A DNA stretch of 38,579 nt, taken from NCBI GenBank assembly GCA_946494015.1, contig CAMMBL010000004.1, positions 1 through 38,579 on the forward strand, given 5' to 3'. The notes below the pieces were generated by a model. It had not been told where the DNA came from, ran no database searches, and saw only the letters and a program-made list of their open reading frames with translations. The DNA comes from an uncultured Mycoplasmatota bacterium. GTDB taxonomy: Bacteria; Bacillota_I; Bacilli_A; RF39; UBA660. A program made the position numbers and the translations under genes. This document shows positions 9,133 through 17,450 of this stretch, piece after piece (within the stretch, counting starts at the first letter, position 1; each line of letters opens with the position of its first letter).

Positions 9133-9866
9133 CATCAAAGAAAAATTCTAATAAATATCTTCAAACAATAAAAAATTTGAATCAAAATACTCGAGGTAGA
9201 GCGATATTATTTTTTCTTTTCTATTTAATTTTTTTTATCGTTATTATCGGCTTAATTAGAGCCAGTTATACTTCAAATAAAAATAATGACTATAAAAAGA
9301 CTGATATTAATGAAGAATATAAATTAGATGGTATAATAAATGGTAATTATCATTTTACAAGAGAAGAAATAATTAATAATAGTATTACTAATTATGTAGG
9401 TGATAAAAGTAATAAAAAAGAAGAAGGAATAATGACTTTCAATAATGCTTTATATAATTATTTTATCTATGATAATATTAATTTATTAAAAATAAATGAT
9501 AAATATGAAATAAGTGGAGAGTTATATAAATATAATTCTATTACTAATGATACTAATATTGCAAAAATATTAAAAAATGCTACTTTAATATCTAAAACAG
9601 AATATGAAATAGGCTCTAGTGTATATAATTATCAAATAACGACTAATACCCTAGATCAAATAGTTAATAATACTAATATAGATATTGCCGATATTCCTAA
9701 TACAATTACACTATATACTAATGAAGATGATCAAGTAGTAAAAATAATATATGATTTAACAAGTTATGCTACCTATTATCTAAATACACAAACTTCAGTA
9801 AAAATAACTATTGAATATTCTAATTTTGGGGAAATAGAAGATTTAAAAGTACCTGAAAATAATTAA
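9129..9866 (+). CDS. Membrane-anchored protein of unknown function
   Basis: 245 aa, one N-terminal TM (ILFFLFYLIFFIVIIGLI), start overlaps fmt stop (ATGA). Confidence 0.7.
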   Translation: MTSKKNSNKYLQTIKNLNQNTRGRAILFFLFYLIFFIVIIGLIRASYTSNKNNDYKKTDINEEYKLDGIINGNYHFTREEIINNSITNYVGDKSNKKEEGIMTFNNALYNYFIYDNINLLKINDKYEISGELYKYNSITNDTNIAKILKNATLISKTEYEIGSSVYNYQITTNTLDQIVNNTNIDIADIPNTITLYTNEDDQVVKIIYDLTSYATYYLNTQTSVKITIEYSNFGEIEDLKVPENN

Positions 9867-9888
9867 AAAACAATGAGAGGTGTTGTTA

Positions 9889-10635
9889 ATGAAAAATAAA
9901 AAGAATTTAAAAAAAATTATCATTGGTATTATTATAGTAATAGTAGTAATATTAGGATTAATATTCTTTATGGCTTTTAAAGAGCTACAAGAGGAAGATG
10001 TTTTAAAACAAGAAATAGTAAATTATAGTAATAAAAATTTAGCAACTGATGATTATTCCATAAAAGTTAAAACAACAGGAGATCGAGCTTATGTAGAAGA
10101 AGCCGTTAAAAAGTATTATAAGAATTTATCAGATAATGTTAAAACTATAAATAACTATTTAACAGATGAAAATTTAACTAATATATTATCTCTTAATAGT
10201 TTAAAAGCTGATAGTCCTACTTTCGTAAAAAGTCATACTCTTATAAGTAATACTAAAAATAAAGTTAGTGAAGCATTTAAAAATATTAGTAATTTATGTG
10301 AAGAAGATACTATAAAAAACTTAATAGATAAAGATAAACTTAGTGATAGTGAATACTATTATGACTTTTATTTAGATCTTATGTATACAAAAAAAGATTT
10401 AGAAGAACTTAAAAAAACTAAAGAAGAAATGGAAAAAATCTCTAATAATTTAGATTTGTTTTTAGATAAAGTTGATGAAATATTAACATTTTTAGAAACA
10501 AATGCTAATTATATAGAGTACACAAATACTAATATTGAGTTTGAAAATAATAATTTATTAGATCAGTATAATAAATTAATTAATGATTTAACTATACTTG
10601 CTAATAATATGAGCAATCAAAAAAATAGTGTTTAG
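9889..10635 (+). CDS. Membrane-anchored coiled-coil-rich protein of unknown function
   Basis: N-terminal TM (KKIIIGIIIVIVVILGLIFFMAF) then acidic helical extracellular region. ATG at 9889 after GAGAGGTG. Confidence 0.7.
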   Translation: MKNKKNLKKIIIGIIIVIVVILGLIFFMAFKELQEEDVLKQEIVNYSNKNLATDDYSIKVKTTGDRAYVEEAVKKYYKNLSDNVKTINNYLTDENLTNILSLNSLKADSPTFVKSHTLISNTKNKVSEAFKNISNLCEEDTIKNLIDKDKLSDSEYYYDFYLDLMYTKKDLEELKKTKEEMEKISNNLDLFLDKVDEILTFLETNANYIEYTNTNIEFENNNLLDQYNKLINDLTILANNMSNQKNSV

Positions 10636-10640
10636 TACTT

Positions 10641-10674
10641 TAACCTGGTATTTTTAATATATCAGGTTATTTTC
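10641..10674 (+). terminator. Intrinsic terminator
   Basis: TAACCTGGTAT-loop-ATATCAGGTTA followed by TTTTC. Confidence 0.6.
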
Positions 10675-10730
10675 TTTTTACAATTTACTATATATCAGTT
10701 ATAATATTAAAAGAAAAGGATGTGTCTTAA

Positions 10731-12038
10731 ATGTTTGAAAGTTTAGGAGATAGATTACAAAATGCTCTCCATAAAATAAAGGGTTATGGAAAAATAACAG
10801 AAGATAATATTGGCGATATGATGAAAGAAATTCGCTTAGCTTTACTTGAAGCTGATGTTAATTATAAAGTAGTAAAAGAATTTGTTAATAATGTTAAAGA
10901 AAAAGCCTTAGGTGAAGAAGTTAGGTCTAGTATTAAACCAGGAGATTTGTTCGTTAAGATTGTTAAAGATGAATTAACTGAACTACTAGGAGGAGATGCC
11001 GCCCCTCTAAATCTTGATGGGAATCCTGCTATTTTAATGTTAGTAGGACTACAAGGTAGTGGTAAAACAACAACTATAGGGAAACTTGCTAATTATCTAC
11101 GTAAGAAAAAAAATAAAAAGCCTTTAATGGTCGCTTGTGATATATATAGACCTGCTGCCATTGATCAATTAAAACAATTAGGTAAAGAACTTAATATTGA
11201 AGTATATAGTGAAGGTAAAAAGAATCCTATAGAAATTAGTAAAAATGCTATTAAATATGCTAAAGAAAATAATTATGACTATGTTTTAATTGATACTGCA
11301 GGACGTTTACAAATAGATAAGAATTTAATGGAAGAATTAGAAAAGATAACAGCATCTATTTCTCCTCAAGAAACTTTACTTGTAATAGATGCTATGATGG
11401 GTCAAGATGCTATTAATGTAATAACAGGTTTCAACGAAAAACTAAAATTAACAGGTGTTATTTTAACCAAATTAGATGGCGATACTAAAGGTGGAGTAGC
11501 TTTATCTGTCAGACACTTAACAAATGTTCCTATTAAATTTATTGGAACTAGTGAAAAGTTAGATGGCTTAGATTCTTTTGATCCTGAGAGAATGGCGGGA
11601 AGAATTTTAGGAATGGGGGATATTATTTCCTTAGTTGAACAAGCTGAAGCAGCTATAGATGAAAAAGAAGCTGAAAAAACAGCTAAAAGAATGCAAGAAG
11701 GAAAATTTGATCTTGAAGATTTTCTTTCAACCCTAAAACAAATAAAAAAATTAGGTCCTCTTGAAAATCTTTTAAAATTGATACCTGGAGCTAAAAAAAT
11801 GGGTTTAACAAATATAAATATTCCTCCTAAACAAATGGCTCATATTGAAGCAATAATTCTATCTATGACAAAAGAAGAAAGAAGAAATCCTTCAATAATT
11901 AAAGCTTCTCGTAAAACTAGAATTGCTAAAGGTTGTGGTTTATCTGTCCAAGAAGTAAATAAACTATTAACCCAATTTGAAAATATGAAAAAAATGATGA
12001 AACAAATGAAAAATGGAAACTTTAAAATGCCATTTTAG
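10731..12038 (+). CDS. ffh: Signal recognition particle protein Ffh
   Basis: GLQGSGKTTTIGKLANYL, CDIYRPAAIDQLKQLG, DTAGRLQIDKNLMEEL, TKLDGDTKGG, M-domain SKEERRNP-like region and a Met-rich C-terminus. Confidence 0.98.
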   Translation: MFESLGDRLQNALHKIKGYGKITEDNIGDMMKEIRLALLEADVNYKVVKEFVNNVKEKALGEEVRSSIKPGDLFVKIVKDELTELLGGDAAPLNLDGNPAILMLVGLQGSGKTTTIGKLANYLRKKKNKKPLMVACDIYRPAAIDQLKQLGKELNIEVYSEGKKNPIEISKNAIKYAKENNYDYVLIDTAGRLQIDKNLMEELEKITASISPQETLLVIDAMMGQDAINVITGFNEKLKLTGVILTKLDGDTKGGVALSVRHLTNVPIKFIGTSEKLDGLDSFDPERMAGRILGMGDIISLVEQAEAAIDEKEAEKTAKRMQEGKFDLEDFLSTLKQIKKLGPLENLLKLIPGAKKMGLTNINIPPKQMAHIEAIILSMTKEERRNPSIIKASRKTRIAKGCGLSVQEVNKLLTQFENMKKMMKQMKNGNFKMPF

Positions 12039-12098
12039 GCTAATAATTTATACACTTTATCCTAGTGCGAATATTCTAATATTAAAGGAGGAAAGTGT

Positions 12099-12437
12099 AT
12101 GTTATTTAATAATCAAGCAATTGATATGTCATCAACTATTGATGGAAATAATAATGTTGTTGATCAAGATATGAATATAGACATCAATATGAATAATAAC
12201 AGTATGGGAATGAATCAAAACATGGAAATGATGGATGGACAATCTCCAATAATTGAACCTATGCAAGAACGTCAAGTTCATAGAACTTTTATGCATAATG
12301 TTCCACATGTTTGTCCTATAAGGACTAGAATTATAAATCACCATATTTTTAAACATACTTATTGTCCACAATACTCATGCTGTGAAGAAAATGTTGTATG
12401 TAATATTGATCAAGGTTCATGTTGTAACTTCCGCTAA
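12099..12437 (+). CDS. CotD-like inner spore coat protein
   Basis: 112 aa. Asn/Met-rich N-terminus then VHRTFMHNVPHVCPIRTRIINHHIFKHTYCPQYSCCEENVVCN, resembling the CotD V/H-T-F...PH.HP..T..VNHH...H pattern; Cys-rich C-terminus. Confidence 0.65.
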   Translation: MLFNNQAIDMSSTIDGNNNVVDQDMNIDINMNNNSMGMNQNMEMMDGQSPIIEPMQERQVHRTFMHNVPHVCPIRTRIINHHIFKHTYCPQYSCCEENVVCNIDQGSCCNFR

Positions 12438-12463
12438 GCCAAGATAAATAATCTTGGCTTTTT
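12437..12463 (+). terminator. Intrinsic terminator
   Basis: AGCCAAGAT-AAATA-ATCTTGGCT-TTTT. Confidence 0.85.
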
Positions 12464-12595
12464 AGTATAATTATTATTAAAGATCTCCAAACACATAAAT
12501 AACATTTATTAACTGTCTTTAAATGTCCAATTGTGTCATAATACTTGTAAAATTGAATATTTAATAATAATATAATAATAAGGAGTGTGATACAA

Positions 12596-12799
12596 GTGAT
12601 ATATCCTTCAATAGACAAATTATTAAATATTGTAAGCTCTAAATATGAATTAGCTCATATTGCCGCACGTAGAAGTAAAGAAATGTCAAAAGAGGAACAT
12701 TATCAATTACCAATTAATGAATATAAATGTAAAAAAAATATAGGGAGAGCTTTAGAAGAAATTCTAGAAGGTAAAATAAAAATAACTGAATCAAAATAG
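12596..12799 (+). CDS. rpoZ: RNA polymerase omega subunit
   Basis: IYPSIDKLLNIVSSKYELAHIAARRSKEM...KNIGRALEEILEGKI; GTG start at 12596 with upstream AAGGAG. Confidence 0.93.
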   Translation: MIYPSIDKLLNIVSSKYELAHIAARRSKEMSKEEHYQLPINEYKCKKNIGRALEEILEGKIKITESK

Positions 12800-12813
12800 A
12801 TCCAGTTATTTTT
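12780..12813 (+). terminator. Intrinsic terminator after rpoZ
   Basis: AAATAACTG-loop-CAGTTATTT-TT overlapping the rpoZ 3' end. Confidence 0.6.
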
Positions 12814-12816
12814 AAC

Positions 12817-12845
12817 TTGACTATCTTTTAAATGTCTAATATAGT
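12817..12845 (+). promoter_or_regulatory. Sigma-A-type promoter for recX
   Basis: TTGACT-N17-TATAGT, then a 5' UTR of about 65 nt. Confidence 0.65.
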
Positions 12846-12857
12846 AAACAAGAGAAC

Positions 12858-12883
12858 AAACTTAAACCAATTAATTTAAGTTT
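12858..12883 (+). repeat. Inverted repeat in the recX 5' UTR
   Basis: AAACTTAAA-CCAATTAA-TTTAAGTTT, perfect 9-bp arms. Confidence 0.6.
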
Positions 12884-12917
12884 ACAACATTTATTAATAA
12901 TAAAAGAAAGGAAAAAT

Positions 12918-13664
12918 ATGAAAATAGTTAAATTTCAAAAAAAGTCAGAGGGTATATATACAATCTATTTAGATAATAATTATACTTACAATTTTTATGA
13001 AGAAATAATTTTAAAATATGAGTTATTAATCACAAAATATATAGATGAAAAACAACTTAATCAAATGTTAAATGATAATAAAAAGTATCAATCATATTAT
13101 CAAGCTTTAAAAACTTTAAAAAAGGTTATTAAAACTAAAGAAGAAATAAAAAAGATGCTTAGTGGAAAATATTATGATAAAGAAAGCATAGACTTTACTT
13201 TAAAATTATTAGAAGATCAAGGATATTTAAATGATAAAAATTATGCTAAAAGTTATATAAATAATGCCATTATAACAACTACAAAAGGCCCTAAAAAAAT
13301 AGCTTTTGAATTAGAACAAAAGGGTTTAATTTATGATGATTATAAGGAGGCTTTAAAAGAGTATACTGCTTCTATAGAAAAAGAAAAAATAAATAAATTA
13401 ATTATAAAAAAAATAGCATCTAATCACAATAAAAGTGCAAAACTTTTAAAACAGAAATTAGAAATAGATTTAATAAATAATGGTTTTAATAAAGAAATTA
13501 TTAAAGAAGTATTATTAAATACCTCTATAGAAGAAGATAAAACTATAGCTAGAAAAGAATATCAAAAATATTATGATAAATTAAGTAAAAAATATTCTGG
13601 TAAACAATTAGAATATAAATTAAAACAAAAAATGTATAGTTTAGGATTTAAAGATTTTGAATAA
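12918..13664 (+). CDS. recX: Regulatory protein RecX
   Basis: Tandem RecX-type repeats: SIDFTLKLLEDQGYLNDKNYAKSYINNAI, GPKKIAFELEQKGL, YSGKQLEYKLKQKMYSLGFKDFE. Confidence 0.85.
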   Translation: MKIVKFQKKSEGIYTIYLDNNYTYNFYEEIILKYELLITKYIDEKQLNQMLNDNKKYQSYYQALKTLKKVIKTKEEIKKMLSGKYYDKESIDFTLKLLEDQGYLNDKNYAKSYINNAIITTTKGPKKIAFELEQKGLIYDDYKEALKEYTASIEKEKINKLIIKKIASNHNKSAKLLKQKLEIDLINNGFNKEIIKEVLLNTSIEEDKTIARKEYQKYYDKLSKKYSGKQLEYKLKQKMYSLGFKDFE

Positions 13665-13670
13665 AAATAG

Positions 13671-14005
13671 AATATTAAAACTGTTATGATCCCCGTTTCT
13701 TGGACGAAATAGAAATTAAGTTATAAAGATAAAATAAATTTATATAGAGAAATAAAAGAAAGAATATCAACAAATAGTTTATCGAGAAAATATAATCAAT
13801 TATATTGTAATTTTAATAGATAAACATTTAAAGAACATACAATTAATCGAGTTTTAATAAATGCGATAGATGACTATATTTATTATTATAATCATGATAG
13901 AATTAAAGAAAAATTAAAAGGACTATCAACTGTAATTTACAGGTAATAGTCCTTTTAATTAATACTAATTATAAACTGTCCAACTTATGGGGTTCAGTTT
14001 ATAAT
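13671..14005 (+). mobile_element. Internally deleted IS3-family insertion sequence remnant
   Basis: Degenerate terminal inverted repeats (AAAACTGTTATGATCCCCGTTTCTTGGACG / CTGTCCAACTTATGGGGTTCAGTTT). OrfA-like N-term SYKDKINLYREIKERISTNSLSRKYN. OrfB C-term TFKEHTINRVLINAIDDYIYYYNHDRIKEKLKGLSTVIYR*. Confidence 0.85.
13913..13959 (+). terminator. Hairpin in the IS remnant 3' end
   Basis: Perfect 14-bp arms ATTAAAAGGACTAT / ATAGTCCTTTTAAT overlapping the orfB stop. Confidence 0.6.
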
Positions 14006-14008
14006 ATT

Positions 14009-14722
14009 CTATTTTTTTAAAGTATAGGTATAGCCATTTATACTCTTAGTAGGATAAACATAATTTGCTTTTATTTTTTCAACATATGATTTTCCTAAAC
14101 TTTCAGCTTTTCTTCCTACATAAAGTAAATCTTCTCCTTCAATTCCGTATGATTTTAGTAAAGTAATAAATAATTCAGCAGGCCATGGTGCCATATCATC
14201 TTCCTTTACAATAACCTTTTCAAATTCATAAGGTGTATTTATAGTTCTTTGTTCAAGAGGATACTTAATTCCTAAATTAAGTTCGGAAATTTGTAAGATA
14301 CCAAATAACTGTTCAGTATTAGCTTTACCTTGATTAATAAGATGATTATGTAAAATAGGAGTAGCTTTAATTCGGTAATTATTATCATCTAAAATATTAT
14401 AATCAGCTTTAGTCATATATAAATTAGCTTTTGCTCTATCGATCATGCGATAACATTTAGACCAATCATTAAGTAATTCTAAAGAACTGTTTCCTTTAAT
14501 TTCATCTTCTATTATTTTATTACGTAATGCCTTTTTATATTCTATATTATTTTCTTTATCAGTTCCTTTAACTCTTTTTTCAACTAATTTTTTTATCTCC
14601 TCTCTAAAGATAAAAAAATCTTCAGTAGTTTTAATATTAGGAAATTGTTTAAAATCATTTTCTACTTGATTATAAATTGTAATTAGTTTTTGTTTAGTTT
14701 CCTCATTTAGTTTTTTTCTCAT
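14009..14722 (-). CDS. Hypothetical cytoplasmic protein
   Basis: 237 aa ORF with its own RBS and a -10-like TATAAT on the minus strand; no recognised family. Confidence 0.6.
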   Translation of the reverse strand: MRKKLNEETKQKLITIYNQVENDFKQFPNIKTTEDFFIFREEIKKLVEKRVKGTDKENNIEYKKALRNKIIEDEIKGNSSLELLNDWSKCYRMIDRAKANLYMTKADYNILDDNNYRIKATPILHNHLINQGKANTEQLFGILQISELNLGIKYPLEQRTINTPYEFEKVIVKEDDMAPWPAELFITLLKSYGIEGEDLLYVGRKAESLGKSYVEKIKANYVYPTKSINGYTYTLKK

Positions 14723-14774
14723 ATATTTATCCCTTCCTTGTGCAGCATATTATATCATTTAGATCTATATTTGT

Positions 14775-14806
14775 CAAAAAAGGAAGTAACCAAAAGCTTA
14801 CTTCCT
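14775..14806 (-). terminator. Intrinsic terminator after prsA
   Basis: Minus strand AGGAAGTAA-loop-TTACTTCCT-TTTTTT. Confidence 0.75.
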
Positions 14807-14820
14807 ACAATAATTAATTT

Positions 14821-15825
14821 TTAAGAATTAGCAGTAGTATTACTAGCACTTTCAATTAGTTGATCCATTAACTTATCATAATCACTTTTTAGACTATCAT
14901 CCTTAAATTCAATACCGGCATTTTTTCTAATTTCAACTAAGGCATTATATCTAAGAGTAGCATCATTATTTAATTTATCTTCAGCTAAAGTATCAATAAT
15001 ATCATCTTTAACTTTCTTTAATTTAGGTTTCTTTTTTTGATCAACTTTTAAAATAATATGATATCCAAAGCTTGATTTAACAGGTTCAGTTGTATATTTA
15101 CCTTTTTCAAGATCAATAGAAGCATTTAAGAAAGCTTCATCCATATTATCATCTTTATTAAAGTAATCAATTAAACCACCATCACTAGCACTACCAGTAT
15201 CATCACTATATTCTTTAGCAAGTTCTTCAAAATCAGCGCCATCATCTAATTTTTTAATTAAATCTTCCGCTTCTTTTTTAGCTTTTTTTTCAGCTTCTTC
15301 TTTTTCTTCAGTTGACATATCATCATTAGTATCAGGTTTAATTAAAATATGTCTAACTTTAATATCACCAATTACTTCATCATCATAATACTTTTGTATT
15401 TCATCATCAGTAATACTGTCCTTTACATAATCTTCAATAGCTAAATTTCTCTTATATTCCAAAGATAACATATCTCTAAGTTCATCTTCATCTTCAACGC
15501 CTAAATATTGTGTAATAGCGGCTTTAAAAGCTTCATCATCATTATTATATTGAGATTTCATTTGCTCAATTTGTGAATTAATAGTTTCTTCTTCTGTACT
15601 ATCAGTTTTATATTTCTCATCAAATAATTGATGATCGATCATATCAATAAGTACACTAATACCATATTTATCTCTTAATTTTTCATATAAAGTATCAGCA
15701 CTTATCTTTCCTTCATCAGTTTTTACAACAGTATGATTATCTTTCAAAGATGCATTATTACCACAACCTGTAACTAATAAGCATACTGTTAAAGTGCAAA
15801 TAGTTAATTTAACAAGTCTTTTCAT
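14821..15825 (-). CDS. prsA: PrsA-type foldase lipoprotein (parvulin PPIase)
   Basis: Lipobox LLVTGCGN. PpiC domain IKVRHILIKPD...DFEELAKEYSDDTGSASDGGLIDYF...PVKSSFGYHIILK. Confidence 0.95.
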   Translation of the reverse strand: MKRLVKLTICTLTVCLLVTGCGNNASLKDNHTVVKTDEGKISADTLYEKLRDKYGISVLIDMIDHQLFDEKYKTDSTEEETINSQIEQMKSQYNNDDEAFKAAITQYLGVEDEDELRDMLSLEYKRNLAIEDYVKDSITDDEIQKYYDDEVIGDIKVRHILIKPDTNDDMSTEEKEEAEKKAKKEAEDLIKKLDDGADFEELAKEYSDDTGSASDGGLIDYFNKDDNMDEAFLNASIDLEKGKYTTEPVKSSFGYHIILKVDQKKKPKLKKVKDDIIDTLAEDKLNNDATLRYNALVEIRKNAGIEFKDDSLKSDYDKLMDQLIESASNTTANS

Positions 15826-15912
15826 TTTAAAATTTTCCTCCTAATATTTCTAATTCAATAAATATAATAGCATTAACTTAAATAACTTGCAAATAAAATA
15901 GGCCATTTTTAG

Positions 15913-15941
15913 CACACTTTTTACCATAAAGCCATAGAATA
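15913..15941 (+). promoter_or_regulatory. Candidate sigma-K-like promoter for the tiny YjcZ-like genes
   Basis: CACA-N16-CATAGAATA, compared with the B. subtilis sigma-K consensus mACm-N16/17-CATAnnnTA; 34 nt upstream of the ATG at 15975. Confidence 0.45.
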
Positions 15942-15974
15942 ATGTGAACACTAGAAAAAAAGGAGGATTAAGTT

Positions 15975-16055
15975 ATGGGTAATTGCAATTCATCAAGTGC
16001 TATAGTTTTAGTACTATTCATTTTACTAGTTATAATTATAGGTGCTTATATCTAA
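15975..16055 (+). CDS. YjcZ-family-like tiny sporulation membrane protein (26 aa)
   Basis: MGNCNSSSAIVLVLFILLVIIIGAYI after AGGAGG RBS. Matches the YjcZ-like G...FALIVVLFILLIIVGA pattern. Absent from the supplied ORF track. Confidence 0.7.
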   Translation: MGNCNSSSAIVLVLFILLVIIIGAYI

Positions 16056-16077
16056 AATATTATAAGGAGGTGTAAAA

Positions 16078-16206
16078 ATGTCTTGTTCTAATAATCAAAC
16101 AGTAACAACTAGTTGTTGTCCTACAAGACCAAGAAATAGTTATATTATTATTATCGTATTATATATTTTATTAGCTATCATCTTAGGTTCTTGTATGACT
16201 TATTAA
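16078..16206 (+). CDS. Second tiny YjcZ-like membrane protein (42 aa)
   Basis: MSCSNNQTVTTSCCPTRPRNSYIIIIVLYILLAIILGSCMTY after AAGGAGGTG RBS. Absent from the supplied ORF track. Confidence 0.65.
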   Translation: MSCSNNQTVTTSCCPTRPRNSYIIIIVLYILLAIILGSCMTY

Positions 16207-16209
16207 TTA

Positions 16210-16235
16210 AGAAGCTCTATTTAGAGTTTCTTTTT
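16210..16235 (+). terminator. Intrinsic terminator after the tiny ORF pair
   Basis: AGAAGCTCT-ATTT-AGAGTTTCT (one G.U) plus T tract. Confidence 0.65.
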
Positions 16236-16313
16236 ATATATAATTTAAAGTAATAAATAATTAATAATATAAAGAAATTTGTTAATAATAATATAGAAAA
16301 GAGTGTGATACTT

Positions 16314-16814
16314 ATGTATTATTATTTAAATAATTTTCTTTTATTTTCATTCTTTGGTTTTCTTTTTGAAAATATATTACACTTTATAACTACAGGAGAT
16401 TTTACTAATAATCCTTTCTATGGACCTTGGATGCCCATATATGGTTTTGGTGTAGTTATAATGATCTTTTTAACAAGACTAGTCTTTAATAGAGTAAAAT
16501 TAAATAGACCTTTAAAAGTAATTATTCTTTTTTTTAGTGTTACCATAATATTAACCGTTTTAGAATTATTAGGAGGATATTTAACAGAATTTATTTTTCA
16601 TAAAAGTTTTTGGGATTATACTGATTTAAAATTTAATATTGGTAAATATATTGCCTTAGAAGTAAGTTTAGGTTGGGGTAGCGCCTGTCTTATTTTCCTT
16701 TATATTATAAAACCTCTAACAGATAAATTTATTGAAAAGATTCCTAAAATTATAACAATTATATTAATATTACTAATTATTATTGATTTTATTTGTAGTT
16801 TCTTTTTAAAATAG
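16314..16814 (+). CDS. Putative ABC-transporter type IV / CmpB-like membrane protein (PF06541-like)
   Basis: NFLLFSFFGFLFENILHFITTGDFTNNPFYGPWMPIYGFGVV...ELLGGYLTEFIFHKSFWDYTDLKFNIGKYIALEVSLGWG. Confidence 0.8.
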   Translation: MYYYLNNFLLFSFFGFLFENILHFITTGDFTNNPFYGPWMPIYGFGVVIMIFLTRLVFNRVKLNRPLKVIILFFSVTIILTVLELLGGYLTEFIFHKSFWDYTDLKFNIGKYIALEVSLGWGSACLIFLYIIKPLTDKFIEKIPKIITIILILLIIIDFICSFFLK

Positions 16815-16828
16815 TATTGGTGATATTA

Positions 16829-17425
16829 ATGGAAGAAGAAGTAAAATATCTTATAACTAAATTAAATATGGATAACTTAACACAAAATGATATAGATAAA
16901 ATAAATTATTTAATGTTTAATTTTAATACCAAAATAATTTCTCCAGATCTAATATTAGTTTTAGCTAGTAATTCTATTAAAAGAATAGAAAAAGCTGTAG
17001 AATTATCTAAAACATATCATTTAAAAATTTTAATAAGTGGTGCTAACTATCTAAAAAAAGATAAGATGTATGAATATGAAAAATATTATATATATGCTAT
17101 AACACATGGTATTAAAGAAGATAATCTAATATTAGAAACAAAAAGTCAAAATACGTTAGAAAATATTTTATATTCCTTAAATATAATTAAAGATACATTT
17201 AAAAATATAATTATTGTAAGTAGTTCTCAACACTTGTTAAGAGTAAAACTAACATTAGAAAGAGAATTATCTAAAAATAATATAACTAATTTAAATTTTT
17301 TCTTTGTTCCTAGCTATGCTACTTTAGTACCTAAAGATACTTGGTATAAAAATAAGGAAGCTAAAAATATTATTAAAGGAGAATTAGAAAGACTTATTAC
17401 TTATAACTTAATAAAAAATGAGTAA
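16829..17425 (+). CDS. YdcF/SanA-like DUF218 protein
   Basis: DLILVLASNSIKRIEKAVELSKTYHLKILISGA...ILETKSQNTLENILYSLNII...IIIVSSSQHLLRVKLTLER. Confidence 0.82.
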   Translation: MEEEVKYLITKLNMDNLTQNDIDKINYLMFNFNTKIISPDLILVLASNSIKRIEKAVELSKTYHLKILISGANYLKKDKMYEYEKYYIYAITHGIKEDNLILETKSQNTLENILYSLNIIKDTFKNIIIVSSSQHLLRVKLTLERELSKNNITNLNFFFVPSYATLVPKDTWYKNKEAKNIIKGELERLITYNLIKNE

Positions 17426-17450
17426 ATATCAACCATATTACTCATTTTTT
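17413..17450. terminator. Bidirectional terminator between convergent genes
   Basis: Perfect 13-bp arms AAAAAATGAGTAA / TTACTCATTTTTT, 12-nt loop. Confidence 0.9.

Noticed and set aside
12132-12618. Two minus-strand ORFs (12132-12371, 12349-12618)
   Set aside because: Antisense to the CotD-like gene and across a terminator and the rpoZ leader; no recognisable protein.
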